From: Anaerotruncus sp. G3(2012)
GTDB lineage: Bacteria > Bacillota > Clostridia > Oscillospirales > Ruminococcaceae
Reading direction: 5' to 3'
Assembly (NCBI RefSeq): GCF_000403395.2
Contig: NZ_KE159668.1
Span: 62,001 to 126,000 of the forward strand
Length of the DNA stretch: 64,000 bases
In this document: one piece after another, positions 41,816 through 50,270 of the stretch
Layout: each line of letters begins with the position of its first letter
Position numbering within the stretch: the first letter of the stretch is position 1
Made by a program: the position numbers and the translations under genes
Notes under the pieces: model-generated
Seen by the model: the letters and a program-made list of their open reading frames with translations, nothing else
Told to the model about the DNA's origin: nothing
Database searches by the model: none

Positions 41816-42424
41816 ATGGGAGGAATTTGGAGCCTTATCCTGATGGAACGCCACAGATATGTGTGGTGGAACGCCATTTTGAAGATGGCCCTGCTGCTGT
41901 CGGCAATGTGGAACCGGAAGGTCGTCGGATGGATTTTCATTGCATTGTTCCTGACCGGGATGGTCAGCCAGATCGGCTGCAGCGGGGAGGGCGGGGACAA
42001 CCGGTGGCTCCATACCCTGCCAGTCAGCCGGGCGCAGATCGTCGCCGCCCAATACCTTTTGACAGCGGGCAGGCTGATGGAAGTCACACTGTTGCTGGGC
42101 CTGGGCAGTTTTCTGGCGCAGAAATACAGCTTTTTCCCAGGGGTGACGCTGGAGTTCGGGAACGTGCCCTACCTGTTTTTCGTCGGCGCAGTCTATGCCA
42201 GTGTGCTCCTGCCATTCCTTCTCTACCATGGCCCGGTGCATGGCCGGATACCGTATGCCCTCTGCCAGGTTGGGTTATATGCCACGGTACTTTCCCAGCT
42301 GATCTTTGCAGAGGAGCCCGTCCGGCTCGGGAGAGGGTGGATGTTCCCCGCGGGGATGGTACTCCTGTCGGTTTCCGGCGTCATCGCATGGTGGTTTTAC
42401 ATTGAAAAGCAGTTTTATGAGTAA
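41816..42424 (+). CDS. ABC-2 type permease subunit 2
   Basis: 202 residues from ATG 41816 with GGGGGAAAGG upstream. Five to six hydrophobic segments and the same plan as the preceding permease: LPVSRAQIVAAQYLL mirrors LPVERVQVVQAKYL, so the two are diverged paralogues. The helix order and the ATPase in the operon support a heteromeric exporter. The region to 42550 holds no further gene. Confidence 0.82.
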   Translation: MGGIWSLILMERHRYVWWNAILKMALLLSAMWNRKVVGWIFIALFLTGMVSQIGCSGEGGDNRWLHTLPVSRAQIVAAQYLLTAGRLMEVTLLLGLGSFLAQKYSFFPGVTLEFGNVPYLFFVGAVYASVLLPFLLYHGPVHGRIPYALCQVGLYATVLSQLIFAEEPVRLGRGWMFPAGMVLLSVSGVIAWWFYIEKQFYE

Positions 42425-42550
42425 AAGTCTGTTTCGTGTCCAAAGTTTTTGTCTGATTTTTTCAGAGGATCGCGGGTTTCAGGGGCAGAGATGCTGGATT
42501 CCCGCCGCAGCGGGTAAAATAGGTTGCCAAAAGAAGGGGATCACTTCACC

Positions 42551-43141
42551 ATGGAATTTTTGAAGCATTTTCGGCGTCAGAAGATTGGCGTTCGTCCCCA
42601 TCAGATCATCTTTGAGAAGGAAAACACCGGAAACGTCTATATCTCCTGGGAGGACAAGAGGAAGCCCCGCATCCAGTTGGATGACGGTATCACCCAGGAG
42701 GAGTACCAAGCCTTGGCTTCCCGCTGGGATGAGATGCTGTCCTTGGCGGAGGGGATCATCCTACGGAACTATTTGGACCCAAAAAGCGATGATCTCATGT
42801 CTGAGGTAGACTCTTTCCCTGATATCCGATACCTCACAGGGAATTACTATGTAGGGGATGCGTCCTACGGCTATGTGTATCGGGATAAAAAGCATCAGCC
42901 CTACCAGGTCAAGGAGGGGAATCTGCGGCATAAGTACCACAACGGAAAAGAGTGGGTAGAGGAATGGCTCCCCATGGACAGTCCGGAAATTATCAGGTAT
43001 TATCAGATTTTCCTCCACCTTCGCCTCACAGGTGACGAGGGAGGCAGAGAAAAGGATTATATGGGTCTGGATTTGGTGGCGGAATGCGTGAAGCTGGATG
43101 ATCCCCTGGAATTTGAGATCCTTTCCCATAATGTAATTTAG
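42551..43141 (+). CDS. hypothetical protein
   Basis: 196 residues from ATG 42551 (AAGGGG 11 bp upstream; TTG at 42524 is less likely). Soluble, mixed alpha/beta composition, many aromatic residues (YLTGNYYVGDASYGYVYRD). No signal peptide, membrane segment or motif I recognise. Codon use, with many CCC/TCC/ACC and CAG/AAG, looks a little different from its neighbours, which could hint at transfer, but the evidence is weak. A bidirectional terminator follows. Confidence 0.65.
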   Translation: MEFLKHFRRQKIGVRPHQIIFEKENTGNVYISWEDKRKPRIQLDDGITQEEYQALASRWDEMLSLAEGIILRNYLDPKSDDLMSEVDSFPDIRYLTGNYYVGDASYGYVYRDKKHQPYQVKEGNLRHKYHNGKEWVEEWLPMDSPEIIRYYQIFLHLRLTGDEGGREKDYMGLDLVAECVKLDDPLEFEILSHNVI

Positions 43142-43163
43142 AACCTGTATTCATAATCAGTCG

Positions 43164-43195
43164 AAAAAAAGGCGTGCCGTCCGGCACGCCTTTTT
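43164..43195. terminator. bidirectional terminator
   Basis: AAAAAAAGGCGTGCC, loop GTCC, GGCACGCCTTTTT: a symmetrical stem between convergent genes ending at 43141 and 43208. Confidence 0.9.
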
Positions 43196-43207
43196 CTGGC
43201 TCAGATG

Positions 43208-43846
43208 CTACATGCGGGAGATGCCAAAGCTGTTGGCAAGCCCGTCCAGCTTTTCGTTCCCGGCGCAGTGGGGGCAGTCCTTTGCGGAGTAGGTCTCGTA
43301 GTTGGGGATGTCCGAGGTAGAGAACAGATGCGCCACCTTCAGGCCGTTGATCTCATCAACAGTGCTGAACACAGCGGCGATCCCCTGCGCGACCCCGCCA
43401 TAATATTTGATGCACTGGAGCGCATGTTTGGCGGTCCGTCCGGTTGTGATCGAAGCGATCAGCAGCAGGATGTCCTTACCGCGTACCATCGGTTCGAGGT
43501 TGTCGCGGAAGATCAGCTGCCCATTATTGTTGATCTCGGGGGTGATGACATAGATGTTTTTCTGACGGTTATAGTTGAGCATATCGTTTTTGGAAAGTTT
43601 TTGCGCAAGAAACCCGCCGATCACCTCGCTGCCATCCATGCAGACAATGGTATCAATCGAATGGACATAGGCGTAGTTATTCGCCAGCGTAATCCCAGCT
43701 TCACGCGCCATCATATGTTCGTGCTTCATCTTCGAGATGCCAACATAATAGTTGATGTGGGAATGGCTGGTTGCAAAATGGCCGGGAATCGCATTGATCT
43801 CCAGCGCGGAGTTGAGCCTGGATTTGATTCTAATCGCGTTCTCCAT
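43208..43846 (-). CDS. phosphoribosyltransferase-like protein (PyrE-related)
   Basis: 212 residues. The overall pattern is type I PRTase, close to orotate PRTases: HSHINYYVGISKMKHEH, IDTIVCMDGSEVIG and the PRPP loop ILLLIASITTGRTAKHAL (~residue 130). In classical enzymes the loop starts with two acidic residues (VDDVITTG or VEDVITTG); here they are Ala-Ser. The C-terminus carries CPHCAGNEKLDGL, a CxxC not usual in PyrE. It could be an OPRT of a divergent clade or a non-catalytic binder. AGGATGGAGG precedes the ATG. Confidence 0.75.
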   Translation of the reverse strand: MENAIRIKSRLNSALEINAIPGHFATSHSHINYYVGISKMKHEHMMAREAGITLANNYAYVHSIDTIVCMDGSEVIGGFLAQKLSKNDMLNYNRQKNIYVITPEINNNGQLIFRDNLEPMVRGKDILLLIASITTGRTAKHALQCIKYYGGVAQGIAAVFSTVDEINGLKVAHLFSTSDIPNYETYSAKDCPHCAGNEKLDGLANSFGISRM

Positions 43847-43903
43847 GTGAAAACCTCCATCCTGTCGTTATCATTCATCACTTCCTCGGTTTCTGTGCTT
43901 ACC

Positions 43904-43932
43904 ATTATAGCACTTCCGTCAAAAAAATACAA
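43904..43932 (-). promoter_or_regulatory. promoter of the PRTase-like gene
   Basis: On the minus strand TTGTAT (43932-43927), 17 bp, TATAAT (43909-43904). Confidence 0.65.
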
Positions 43933-43960
43933 CATTATTTAAAAAAATTATGCTTTTCGC

Positions 43961-45166
43961 TTATTTTACGGAGATTTTATGAGTGTAGTCCCCACCGCAG
44001 GGCTGCACAGCCGGGAGTCCCAGCGCGTAAAGGTCGGAAGCGCGTGCGCAGAGCCGGATCATCTGGGCGGCCGCTTCCCCTTTTTCTTCCAGGCGTACAG
44101 CCGAATGGGAGACCGGAAGCTGTGCGGTACGGCTGGATTTCGACAGGATTTCCACCCCGCGCCGGCTGGACGAGAGTATCCGGACATAAGGTGGCGGGAG
44201 CTGCATCAGGTTGCCCGGAACGCCGAGGTAGGCGTTCCAGACCAGCCTCCGGATACGTGAAAGGGGGTAGCGCTTGGTTTTGACCAGCGAAAGCAGCCCG
44301 TCCAGCGAGACCGCTTGCCGCGCCGCCGTGTAAAGACGGTTTTCCAGACCCTCCGAAAGATCGGGCAGCGAAGCCAGCGTTTCCGGAGCCATCTGCCGGA
44401 GCGCTGACAGAACCGCTGTGTCAAGGCTGTGAGGGCGGAATGGGAACAGCCCGTCCGACTCCGCCGACCGGTAGACCTCCATCGCCTCTGGCGGAACAAA
44501 CCGGGCAATCGCGTCGAGCGGCTCGAGGTCGAGCAGGCTGCGCAGCAGGGATGCGGATGCAAAGCTGCCGTCAGCCTGTCCTGCATCGTGCAGTGCGCCC
44601 TTCCGCTGGACTGTGAACGGCTGCATCCGCAGGCCCCGGAGGAAGATCTGCCGGAGGTATTCGACCGCAAGGGTGTTGTTCGGTGAGGAGAGCACCTCGG
44701 CGACCGCTTCCCCATAGAGGGTTTCCACCGCCCGCTGACGCGCCCGCGCGTAGGTGACCCCTTCGGCGAGCAGATGTTTGGTCAACTCATCACAGCAGGG
44801 GGAGAGAACCGCCTCCGCTGCTCTGGCCAACAGCCCGAGATCCCCTGTTTCGCTCCCAAAAGAGAGCACCCCTACACAGCCCAATCCGTCGAGCACCCCG
44901 ATCGCGCCGAATGCAAACCGTTCAGCGGTTGCCATCGCATAGGGGAGCGGCAGTTCAACCACCAGGTCTGCGCCGCAGGCGACCGCGGCATTTGCGCGCA
45001 CCGCTTTTGGAGCGCAGGCAGGCCCGCCCCGCTGGATAAAATCCCCGCTCATCACCGCGACGATATGGGTAGCGCCCGCCGCCCGGGTCGCTTCGATCAG
45101 GTAAGCGTGCCCGTTGTGGAACGGGTTGTATTCAGCAACGATGCCTGCAACCACCATCTGTGCCAT
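43961..45166 (-). CDS. tmcAL: tRNA(Met) cytidine acetate ligase
   Basis: 401 residues. GIVAEYNPFHNGHAYLIEATR at the start (key NPFHNGH) is the nucleotidyltransferase HxGH-like motif, MSGDFIQRGGPA follows, and ELPLPYAMATAE and SPNNTLAVEYL are family hallmarks. TmcAL makes N4-acetylcytidine at the elongator tRNA-Met wobble position from acetate and ATP. The start has AGGAGGGGG upstream. It is divergent from ackA, and both use acetate, though that is probably coincidental. Confidence 0.93.
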   Translation of the reverse strand: MAQMVVAGIVAEYNPFHNGHAYLIEATRAAGATHIVAVMSGDFIQRGGPACAPKAVRANAAVACGADLVVELPLPYAMATAERFAFGAIGVLDGLGCVGVLSFGSETGDLGLLARAAEAVLSPCCDELTKHLLAEGVTYARARQRAVETLYGEAVAEVLSSPNNTLAVEYLRQIFLRGLRMQPFTVQRKGALHDAGQADGSFASASLLRSLLDLEPLDAIARFVPPEAMEVYRSAESDGLFPFRPHSLDTAVLSALRQMAPETLASLPDLSEGLENRLYTAARQAVSLDGLLSLVKTKRYPLSRIRRLVWNAYLGVPGNLMQLPPPYVRILSSSRRGVEILSKSSRTAQLPVSHSAVRLEEKGEAAAQMIRLCARASDLYALGLPAVQPCGGDYTHKISVK

Positions 45167-45213
45167 AAAATCTCCCCCTCCTGCTTCCGATGCAAAAATT
45201 TTCTATCTTCCAC

Positions 45214-45242
45214 TTGTTTTTTCTTTCTTAGTGTAATAATAT
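45214..45242 (+). promoter_or_regulatory. possible promoter of ackA
   Basis: TTGTTT (45214-45219), 17 bp, TAATAT (45237-45242), in an AT-rich stretch about 55 bp before the start codon; alternative -10 choices overlap. Confidence 0.4.
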
Positions 45243-45301
45243 AAAATAAGAGAGATACCTGTCAAGCGGCAGGGAATTCGAAAACAAACGGAGGGTCACA
45301 A

Positions 45302-46495
45302 ATGAAAGTATTGGTCATCAATGCCGGAAGTTCGTCGCTCAAGTATCAGCTGATCGACATGGAAAGCGAGCAGGTACTCGCAAAGGGAAACTGTGAGCGG
45401 ATCGGAATTGGAGGGGTAATCACCCATAAGACTGCTTCCGATGTCAAGATTTCCTATGAAAAGGATTTCCCCACCCATACCGAAGCGTTCAAAGAGCTGG
45501 TCAAGCTGCTTTCCGAAGGGGAAAACCGGGTGGTCGAAAATGTCGGCGAGATCACGGCGATCGGCCAGCGGGTTGTCCATGGCGGCGAAAAGTTCAACCA
45601 GTCGGTCGTAATTGATGACGAGGTTCTCAAAAGCATTGAGGAGTTTTCCGACCTTGCCCCGCTTCACAACCCGGCGGCAGTCCTTGCGATCAAGGCTGCA
45701 AAGGAGGTATTCGGGGAGGTGCCGCAGGTCGCGGTGTTCGATACCTCGTTCCATGCCACCATGCCGCCCAAAGCGTACATCTTTGGCATCCCCTACGAGT
45801 ATTATGAAAAATACCATGTCCGCCGCTATGGATTCCACGGGACAAGCCATCGGTATGTGAGCGGCCGGCTGTTTGACATCTCCGGTCAGGTCAAAAAGGA
45901 GAACAGCCGGGTGATCGTCTGCCATCTGGGCAACGGCAGCTCGCTTTCGGCTGTCAAAAACGGGAAGAGCGTTGACACCAGCATGGGTTTCACCCCGCTG
46001 GATGGGTTCATCATGGGTACCCGCTCGGGCGGGGTCGATGATTCGATCATCACCTATCTGATGGAAAAAGAGCAGATGAGCGCCCAGCAGATCAACGATA
46101 TGCTCAACAAGAAATCCGGCCTGCTCGGCATTTCGGGTGTTTCGAGCGATAAACGGGACCTCACTGCGGCGGCTGACGCGGGCAACGAGCGTGCACAGCT
46201 GGCGGATGAGATTCTCTGCTATCAGGTCAGCAAGTTTATCGGCAGCTATGCCGCTGCGCTCGGCGGGGTGGATGCGGTTGCATTTACCGGCGGCATCGGG
46301 GAGAATGACACCAGTTTGCGCGAGAAGGTCTGTGAGGGGCTGGGCTTCCTCGGGATCGAGATCGACAAACAGCTGAATGATAAGGCGCGCGGCGGTGCGG
46401 AGATGAAGGTTTCCTCCGGCAAAACCGAGGTCTGGGTGATTCCGACCAACGAGGAACTGCTGATCGCCCGCGATACCCGCGATCTGGTTCAATAA
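45302..46495 (+). CDS. ackA: acetate kinase
   Basis: 397 residues, full length. VLVINAGSSSLKYQLID is the N-terminal phosphate loop, VVHGGEKF and FDTSFHATMP bind acetate, and HLGNGSSLSAVKNGKS and FTGGIGENDTSLRE are the ASKHA signatures. It converts acetyl phosphate and ADP to acetate and ATP, the main fermentative energy step. GGAGGG lies before the ATG. No pta gene is adjacent, so it stands alone. Confidence 0.97.
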   Translation: MKVLVINAGSSSLKYQLIDMESEQVLAKGNCERIGIGGVITHKTASDVKISYEKDFPTHTEAFKELVKLLSEGENRVVENVGEITAIGQRVVHGGEKFNQSVVIDDEVLKSIEEFSDLAPLHNPAAVLAIKAAKEVFGEVPQVAVFDTSFHATMPPKAYIFGIPYEYYEKYHVRRYGFHGTSHRYVSGRLFDISGQVKKENSRVIVCHLGNGSSLSAVKNGKSVDTSMGFTPLDGFIMGTRSGGVDDSIITYLMEKEQMSAQQINDMLNKKSGLLGISGVSSDKRDLTAAADAGNERAQLADEILCYQVSKFIGSYAAALGGVDAVAFTGGIGENDTSLREKVCEGLGFLGIEIDKQLNDKARGGAEMKVSSGKTEVWVIPTNEELLIARDTRDLVQ

Positions 46496-46511
46496 AACGC
46501 TCCGTTTCGGG

Positions 46512-46544
46512 AACCGGCATGGCTTGCAGCTATGCCGGTTTTTT
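46512..46544 (+). terminator. terminator of ackA
   Basis: AACCGGCAT (46512-46520) and ATGCCGGTT (46532-46540) followed by TTTT; it overlaps the last codons of the convergent MFS gene. Confidence 0.8.
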
Positions 46545-47771
46545 GTCTGCCTTTCGGGCAGATGCCGCTTCCAACAGGCCGATGCCCCCTACAACCACGC
46601 CTGTAGGGATGAGGACCAGGGAAACGGCATATCGGAACCGGTCGAACAGAAATCCATATAACAGCTGCCCGGCCGGCTGCGCACATAAAGTGATTGCTGC
46701 TGTATAGGCCATCACCTTTCCGAGCAGATGGTTTGGCGTCTTTTGCTGGATGCGCGAGACCGCAAAGATCGAGAAAATACTGATTGCTGCCTGCATCCCA
46801 CAAAATGCGGCGGTATTGATCGCATATTTTGCCATGACAGGGATTGGCAGGACAAAGGCAATCCCAGCAATGAGGATGGAGCCTCCGAGTGCCTCCAGAA
46901 CCAGGGACAGCTTGCAGTATTTTTGTTTCCCGGTGAGAAGCCCTGCAGCGATGCTTCCGCCGATGGCGGCAACCGCCAGCAGGCTTTCTGTTACGCCATA
47001 ACAGGCCGCATCCAGCCCAAGGACGGTACGTACAAGGTAAGGCAGGCCGACGATTGTGATCCCCATGACAAAAAATCTGGAAAGGGCGGTCAGAAGCAGC
47101 ATGTTCAGGATGTCCGGCTGTTCTTTGCGGAGGAACCGGATGCTCTCCGAAAAATCCTGCTTTATGGTGGAAAGGACGCCCGCATGGGACTCCGAATGCG
47201 GGGGATCCAGCCGGATCATGCATTCCAAAAAGGCGGTTGACAAAAAACAGGCTGTGCTTGCATACAGGACCGGCTTGAGTCCGACTGCCGCATACAGGAT
47301 GCCGCCAAGCGCGGGAGCGACCAGATAGGCGATCGAGGCCACCTGGTTGACAGCGGCATTTCCTCGAACGATATCATCCCCGGTCAGCATTTGTGGGATG
47401 CACGCCTGTACCGTAGGGGTTTCAAACGCACCCAGGACAGAGAGGATCACGAGCAGGGCACCGATCACAGCAACCGCGTTGCTCTGGGATAGGAGAAGGG
47501 TGGCGCAAAGGACGGCGGTACCGGTTGCGGCGTCCAAAACCACCATGATCGTTTTCCGGTTGGCCCGGTCCGCGAGGATGCCGCCAAAAGGGGACAGCAG
47601 GATGGCCGGGACCGTAGCGGCGGACAGAATCCCCGCGAATATGGCGGCTGAACCGGTAATTTCCAGAATGTACATGGACAGTGCCAGCTTTAGGATAAAA
47701 TTCCCAAACAAAGAACTGGCCTGGCCCAGAATCAAAAGTATAAAATTTTTTGCGAATAGGGTTCGTTTCAT
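46530..47771 (-). CDS. MFS transporter
   Basis: 413 residues from ATG 47771, overlapping the TetR stop by 4 bp, with GGAGGGG upstream. Twelve membrane segments; GGILADRANRKTIMVVLDAATG (key LADRANRK) is the loop 2-3 motif of the major facilitator family, and the profile fits the enterobactin-exporter/macrolide-efflux MefA-like group. It is regulated with the TetR gene, so inducible export of a toxic compound is likely. The substrate is unknown. Confidence 0.9.
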   Translation of the reverse strand: MKRTLFAKNFILLILGQASSLFGNFILKLALSMYILEITGSAAIFAGILSAATVPAILLSPFGGILADRANRKTIMVVLDAATGTAVLCATLLLSQSNAVAVIGALLVILSVLGAFETPTVQACIPQMLTGDDIVRGNAAVNQVASIAYLVAPALGGILYAAVGLKPVLYASTACFLSTAFLECMIRLDPPHSESHAGVLSTIKQDFSESIRFLRKEQPDILNMLLLTALSRFFVMGITIVGLPYLVRTVLGLDAACYGVTESLLAVAAIGGSIAAGLLTGKQKYCKLSLVLEALGGSILIAGIAFVLPIPVMAKYAINTAAFCGMQAAISIFSIFAVSRIQQKTPNHLLGKVMAYTAAITLCAQPAGQLLYGFLFDRFRYAVSLVLIPTGVVVGGIGLLEAASARKADKKPA

Positions 47772-48430
47772 GTCTGCTCCCCTCCATCCGATGTGATTTT
47801 TTTGAGGATGTTTTCTGTTCGGGCGGCAGATGCTTCGTCCAGAAGCGGCAGCCCAAGCGCGGCAAGCACCTCCATGAGAAAACGGTATTTGTGGAGGGTT
47901 TGCTCGTTGGTAGCGGGGAACACCGAAGGCATCAGCCAGAAGTTGATGAGCGGCAGAAGTTCGGAAAGCTCCCGGGTGTATTCGGTTCGGATCGAACCAT
48001 CCATCCGCCCCTCCTCGAGCAGTTCGAACCATAGCGGGGTCAGGATGCGCCGGTTTGCCTCGACCGCTGCCGCCAGAATGCGCGGGTCTTTCAGGATGGA
48101 TACTGCCTGTGTGTTGATCTCTTCGCGCTCGGTGTCCGACCGGTCAACAGCAAGGAGTTTTTGGATTTTTTGCAGGCCGTTCAGGTTGGGACAATTCCGC
48201 ACCGCTTCAAAAGGATTGTTTTCTAGAAACATGCGGTCGCCTAATGTATGCATTGCCGCTTCCTTGGTGGGGAAGAAGCGGTAGAACATCCCCTTTGCCC
48301 CACCCACGGCTTCCATAATGTCCGAGACAGACGTTTCCTCGTAGCCCTTGGAAAGGAACAGCTTTTTTGCAGCGGACAGGATCTCCTCTTTCCACTGTTC
48401 GGGAGTTTTTTTGACAGGCCGCGCCATCAT
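47768..48430 (-). CDS. TetR/AcrR family regulator
   Basis: 220 residues from ATG 48430 (AAGGAGG 7 bp upstream). N-terminal HTH: ILSAAKKLFLSKGYEETSVSDIMEAVGGAKGMFYRFFPTKEAAM (key GYEETSVSDIMEAVGGAKG and YRFFPTK). The C-terminal ~140 residues are an unassigned ligand domain. It is the first gene of the TetR-MFS operon and the 41-bp palindrome just upstream is its likely operator, so it represses its own operon. Confidence 0.92.
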   Translation of the reverse strand: MMARPVKKTPEQWKEEILSAAKKLFLSKGYEETSVSDIMEAVGGAKGMFYRFFPTKEAAMHTLGDRMFLENNPFEAVRNCPNLNGLQKIQKLLAVDRSDTEREEINTQAVSILKDPRILAAAVEANRRILTPLWFELLEEGRMDGSIRTEYTRELSELLPLINFWLMPSVFPATNEQTLHKYRFLMEVLAALGLPLLDEASAARTENILKKITSDGGEQT

Positions 48431-48439
48431 ATGACCTCC

Positions 48440-48480
48440 TTCTATCCTATTATTGACCATAAGTCAATAATAGGATAGAA
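48440..48480. promoter_or_regulatory. TetR operator, 18-bp perfect inverted repeat
   Basis: TTCTATCCTATTATTGAC (48440-48457), spacer CATAA, and its exact reverse complement (48463-48480). It overlaps the -10 box and start region of the operon promoter and ends near the ribosome site. Confidence 0.9.
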
Positions 48481-48500
48481 CAATTTCAGGGGGATGTCAA
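48472..48500 (-). promoter_or_regulatory. promoter of the TetR-MFS operon
   Basis: On the minus strand TTGACA (48500-48495), 17 bp, TATCCT (48477-48472), the -10 lying inside the operator. Confidence 0.65.
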
Positions 48501-48636
48501 TACAGGTTTTTCAATATATCTCTTTTTGCAGGATATTTGCTAAAATAAAACCTGACATTGCGACATATTACGACATAATTTCCCACATAATCCATGTTAA
48601 AATAAGGATACTCTGCACGATAAAGGGGGATACAAC

Positions 48637-49149
48637 ATGAAAAGCAGAAAAAAAACAGTTATTTTGGTCTTTTTGGCCGGAGCAGTTGTGGTATTAGGAA
48701 TCGCTTGTTTTCTGCTCCTGCAGATGCTGCCCAGCCGCAACAGTCTGGAACTGGAAAATAATGCAACCGTGGGCATTATGCCGGGAATCGACCGGGAGCA
48801 ACGGCTGAAAGAGCTGCAAAATGAACTGGATAAAGGCTTGATTGCGTTTTCGATCAACACCAGTCCGCTGTTTGACCCGAAAACGCAGGAAGGCAATCTG
48901 ATGTTGGAAAACCCGAAAAACAACGCAAAACTGCTTGTAGCACAGGTTGTTCTGAATGAAGGGCAAAAAACGCTGTACACCTCAAAGGCGATACAACCGG
49001 GTTCTTATCTGGAACGGATCAGGCTGGAGCAGCCTCTTGCCGAGGGGGTCTATGAGGCTACGGTCTACATACAGGCATACGATGAGCAGACACAGGATTT
49101 AATCGGTCAGACGGGTGCGGCGGTAACGCTGACCGTACAAAATCAGTGA
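48637..49149 (+). CDS. membrane-anchored extracellular protein
   Basis: 170 residues. Basic start MKSRKKT, one membrane helix (~residues 7-30), then an outward domain with a helical segment (DREQRLKELQNELDKG) and a beta-rich domain ending GAAVTLTVQNQ, resembling an Ig-like fold. AAGGGGG is 9 bp before the ATG. It is coupled (22 bp) to a secreted partner, suggesting the pair forms a cell-surface structure. I do not recognise the family. Confidence 0.7.
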   Translation: MKSRKKTVILVFLAGAVVVLGIACFLLLQMLPSRNSLELENNATVGIMPGIDREQRLKELQNELDKGLIAFSINTSPLFDPKTQEGNLMLENPKNNAKLLVAQVVLNEGQKTLYTSKAIQPGSYLERIRLEQPLAEGVYEATVYIQAYDEQTQDLIGQTGAAVTLTVQNQ

Positions 49150-49171
49150 CCGAGGAAAAGGAGGCCTATTC

Positions 49172-49747
49172 ATGAAAAAAGCAGTATCTTTTATTTTGAC
49201 ACTTGCGATGGTATTTGCGTGCAGCCAGACGGTTTTTGCAGATTCACGCGCCTACCGCGACAGCGGCAGCGGCGACATTGTAATTGAAACTTCGGGAGGC
49301 AAGGAGATCGAACTGGTGGGACATGTGGAACCGACCATCATCTCGGTTGTCATGCCTTCTTACATTCCATTTGACATCAGCAAGAGCCAGCCGGCAGATA
49401 ACAAGGTCGTTTCCCCTGAGATTAAGGTGACGAACAATTCCAACGTGCCTGTCGTGATCTACGTGGACAACGCTCGTGTTGATCTGAGCAATCTACAGGG
49501 GACCAGCTGGAGCAACAGCGGCGTTGTTGCAGAAAATCAGGTTGCGGTCGGCCTGACCGAAGCAGCGGTGCAGCCGGAGAATCTGGGCGGAGCAAAATGG
49601 CTTGCGCAGGGGCAGCAGAATACCGAGCTGATCCGACTGGTTTCCCAGCAGGATGGGAAGATGTTCATTGTCGGCGCTATCGGTTCCCAGGTCCCGGAAA
49701 ACCAGGTGTTTTCGGTAGTTCCCACCCTGGTAGTAAAGCAGGCGTAA
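49172..49747 (+). CDS. secreted protein, partner of the preceding anchored protein
   Basis: 191 residues with a clear signal peptide (MKKAVSFILTLAMVFACSQT, cleavage near VFA-DS). The mature part is beta-rich, with VEPTIISVVMPSYIPFDI and a repeated N-V-P type of pattern (NNSNVPVVIYVDNARVDL in part). It resembles surface proteins of the WxL/TasA-like style in layout, but no WxL motif is present. AAGGAGG precedes the start. The transcript seems to continue ~250 nt to a terminator at 50000. Confidence 0.72.
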   Translation: MKKAVSFILTLAMVFACSQTVFADSRAYRDSGSGDIVIETSGGKEIELVGHVEPTIISVVMPSYIPFDISKSQPADNKVVSPEIKVTNNSNVPVVIYVDNARVDLSNLQGTSWSNSGVVAENQVAVGLTEAAVQPENLGGAKWLAQGQQNTELIRLVSQQDGKMFIVGAIGSQVPENQVFSVVPTLVVKQA

Positions 49748-49999
49748 GAAAATGGATTTTGTCGCCTGCTTTTATGAGGCCGTATAGCCGCAAGCATCGA
49801 AACGAGCACTCGTTTTTGACGAAGTGTAGGAAGCGGCCCACAAGCGCGTTTTGCGTGCCTGGCGGCTATATAAAATTTGAAGCAGAGCTGCTTATGGAGC
49901 CGTCTGCGGCGATCCTGCCGCAGGCTTGAAAGGGATTGCTTGGCTTCTTTTCAACTGCTTCGATGATAAGCATTTTGCAGAGATCGTGCAGCAGCCAGC
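49748..49999 (+). other. long 3' UTR or decayed sequence
   Basis: About 250 bp between the secreted-protein stop and its terminator, with no supported ORF. It includes 49904-49970, which is similar to 56481-56543 (see repeat entries). Confidence 0.35.
49904..49970 (+). repeat. dispersed short repeat, copy near 49.9 kb
   Basis: Contains CTGCCGCAGGCTTGAA and CAACTGCTTCGATGATA. On the minus strand it starts TATCATCGAAGCA and folds TTGAAA/TTTCAA and GCGGC/GCCGC hairpins. The 56.5-kb copy keeps the hairpin positions with different stem bases. Confidence 0.5.
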
Positions 50000-50049
50000 T
50001 TAAAACCGGCAGCCTATGGATGGAGGCTGCCGGTTTTAAAGGTTTTTCC
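50000..50049 (+). terminator. terminator of the secreted-protein pair
   Basis: TTAAAACCGGCAGCCT (50000-50015), loop ATGGATGG, AGGCTGCCGGTTTTAA (50024-50039), then AGGTTTTTCC. Perfect 16-bp stem. Confidence 0.8.
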
Positions 50050-50067
50050 GGGAGCGTATCGCCCTCT

Positions 50068-50095
50068 TTGCTTTCTCCAGGAAATATGGTATACT
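50068..50095 (+). promoter_or_regulatory. promoter of the 38-residue membrane peptide
   Basis: TTGCTT (50068-50073), 16 bp, TATACT (50090-50095). Confidence 0.6.
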
Positions 50096-50147
50096 GTCTT
50101 TAACGCTTTTGGCAGGAGGCTTTGCAGGCCCGAAGGAGGTGGTTTCG

Positions 50148-50264
50148 ATGTCGATGTTCCAGCGTCCGGCCCCGCCTACGTGGAAAATCCTTCTTTATTG
50201 TTTTGGGTCACTTGCGGTTCTGCTGCTGCTTGGCAGGATCGCTGCTATTTTTCAGATCGGTTAG
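50148..50264 (+). CDS. small membrane peptide, 38 residues
   Basis: ATG 50148 follows AAGGAGG by 9 bp; the peptide MSMFQRPAPPTWKILLYCFG begins a Pro-rich head followed by one hydrophobic helix (~residues 14-34) and ends IFQIG. Own promoter (50068-50095) and a strong terminator (50271-50311) make it a complete transcription unit, so it is likely real. Function unknown; the build resembles small membrane regulators or stress peptides, but that is only a resemblance. Confidence 0.65.
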   Translation: MSMFQRPAPPTWKILLYCFGSLAVLLLLGRIAAIFQIG

Positions 50265-50270
50265 TGCATA

